Shown piece after piece: positions 38,521 through 38,550 of a stretch of 38,550 bases of DNA. The translations under genes and the position numbers were made by a program. The notes beneath the pieces are model-generated. The model was not told the DNA's origin. It did no database searches and was given only the letters and a program-made list of their open reading frames with translations. Every line of letters starts with the position of its first letter. The stretch's first letter is position 1. Source of the stretch: Chloroflexi bacterium GWC2_73_18 (lineage in GTDB: Bacteria > Chloroflexota > Limnocylindria > Limnocylindrales > CSP1-4); contig MGMJ01000127.1 in the NCBI GenBank assembly GCA_001794945.1, positions 16,696 through 55,245 on the forward strand. The letters are read 5' to 3'.

Positions 38521-38550
38521 TGGTCCGAAGCCACTCGCTCTGTCCGCTGA
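38486..38550 (-). tRNA. trnR: tRNA-Arg(TCG), 5' end beyond window
   Basis: The minus strand shows the anticodon arm AGTGG-CTTCGGA-CCACT (anticodon TCG), a T-arm GCGGG-TTCGAAT-CCTGC, the 3' acceptor half CGGGCGC, discriminator G and encoded CCA (38486-38488). The D-arm and 5' acceptor half are cut by the window edge. It abuts a recombinase remnant, so its 3' end is a candidate attachment site. Confidence 0.9.

Noticed and set aside
1-38550. CRISPR array
   Set aside because: No regularly spaced direct repeats with unique spacers were seen. The only tandem repeats are the 18-bp coding units at 13-84 and the short LAGL codon repeats near 24115-24157.

Overview
The window is very GC-rich. It uses many GTG starts and some TTG starts, genes often overlap by 4 bases (ATGA or GTGA), and several genes have a -10-like hexamer only 6-8 nt before the start codon, as expected for leaderless mRNAs. 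Gene content and style suggest a high-GC, non-enteric soil or sediment bacterium. My guess is Chloroflexota (a Limnocylindria/CSP1-4-like lineage) or, less likely, Actinomycetota; no marker gene in the window settles this. The two tRNA genes encode their CCA ends.

Layout. (1) 1-3205: an edge-truncated, anchored Ser/Glu/Pro-rich protein and a pair of M16 peptidases, one zinc-binding and one not. (2) 3245-16990, minus strand: fourteen tightly packed genes read as one operon. It holds a phosphosulfolactate synthase (ComA), two aspartase/fumarase-superfamily lyases, a D-cysteine-desulfhydrase-like PLP enzyme and a single-cysteine flavin disulfide reductase. This set matches the enzyme classes of the bacterial coenzyme M (CoM) route described from Xanthobacter. 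In the same operon are FdrA, DUF1116 and DUF2877, homologues of the E. coli AllF/AllG/AllH oxamate carbamoyltransferase. An OsmC protein, an FmdB zinc ribbon, three unrecognised proteins and an MSMEG_0565-type glycosyltransferase complete it. (3) 17015-21880: a Nit1C-like set (AIR-synthase-like, GNAT, CX9CX2C radical SAM, MSMEG_0572/Sll0783 protein) in which no nitrilase is present. A TIM-barrel amidohydrolase and an AmiS/UreI-like six-helix channel are there instead. The operon of (2) and the AIR-synthase gene diverge from a 24-bp gap whose centre is a perfect palindrome (ATGCTAGCAT) supplying a -10 to both strands, each 7 nt from a start codon.

(4) 22076-25226: two overlapping XRE regulators (one with TPR repeats), a 40-codon exported-peptide gene missed by the ORF track, and a membrane histidine kinase. 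(5) 25246-36534: tRNA-Lys, UspA, a shortened CarA-N-domain-like protein, carbamate kinase, aldehyde dehydrogenase, an MFS exporter, a GAF-GGDEF cyclase, a TPR-rhomboid protease, a small LuxR-type HTH, a PucR regulator and a TerC/Alx membrane protein. (6) 36722-38550: the debris of a mobile element (HNH-like protein, small phage-like genes, a serine recombinase without its catalytic domain) ending in a tRNA-Arg(TCG) gene cut by the window edge.

How it may work together (inference): regions 2 and 3 look like one functional island for a small sulfur- and nitrogen-containing metabolite. CoM or a related sulfonate thiol would be made by the comA block, disulfides handled by the flavoenzyme and OsmC protein, and a carbamoyl- or acyl-transfer step carried out by the FdrA/DUF1116/DUF2877 trio. 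The carbamate kinase at 26.5-27.5 kb could recover ATP from carbamoyl phosphate. The joint occurrence of CoM-type, AllFGH-type and Nit1C-type genes is the most interesting signal in the window.
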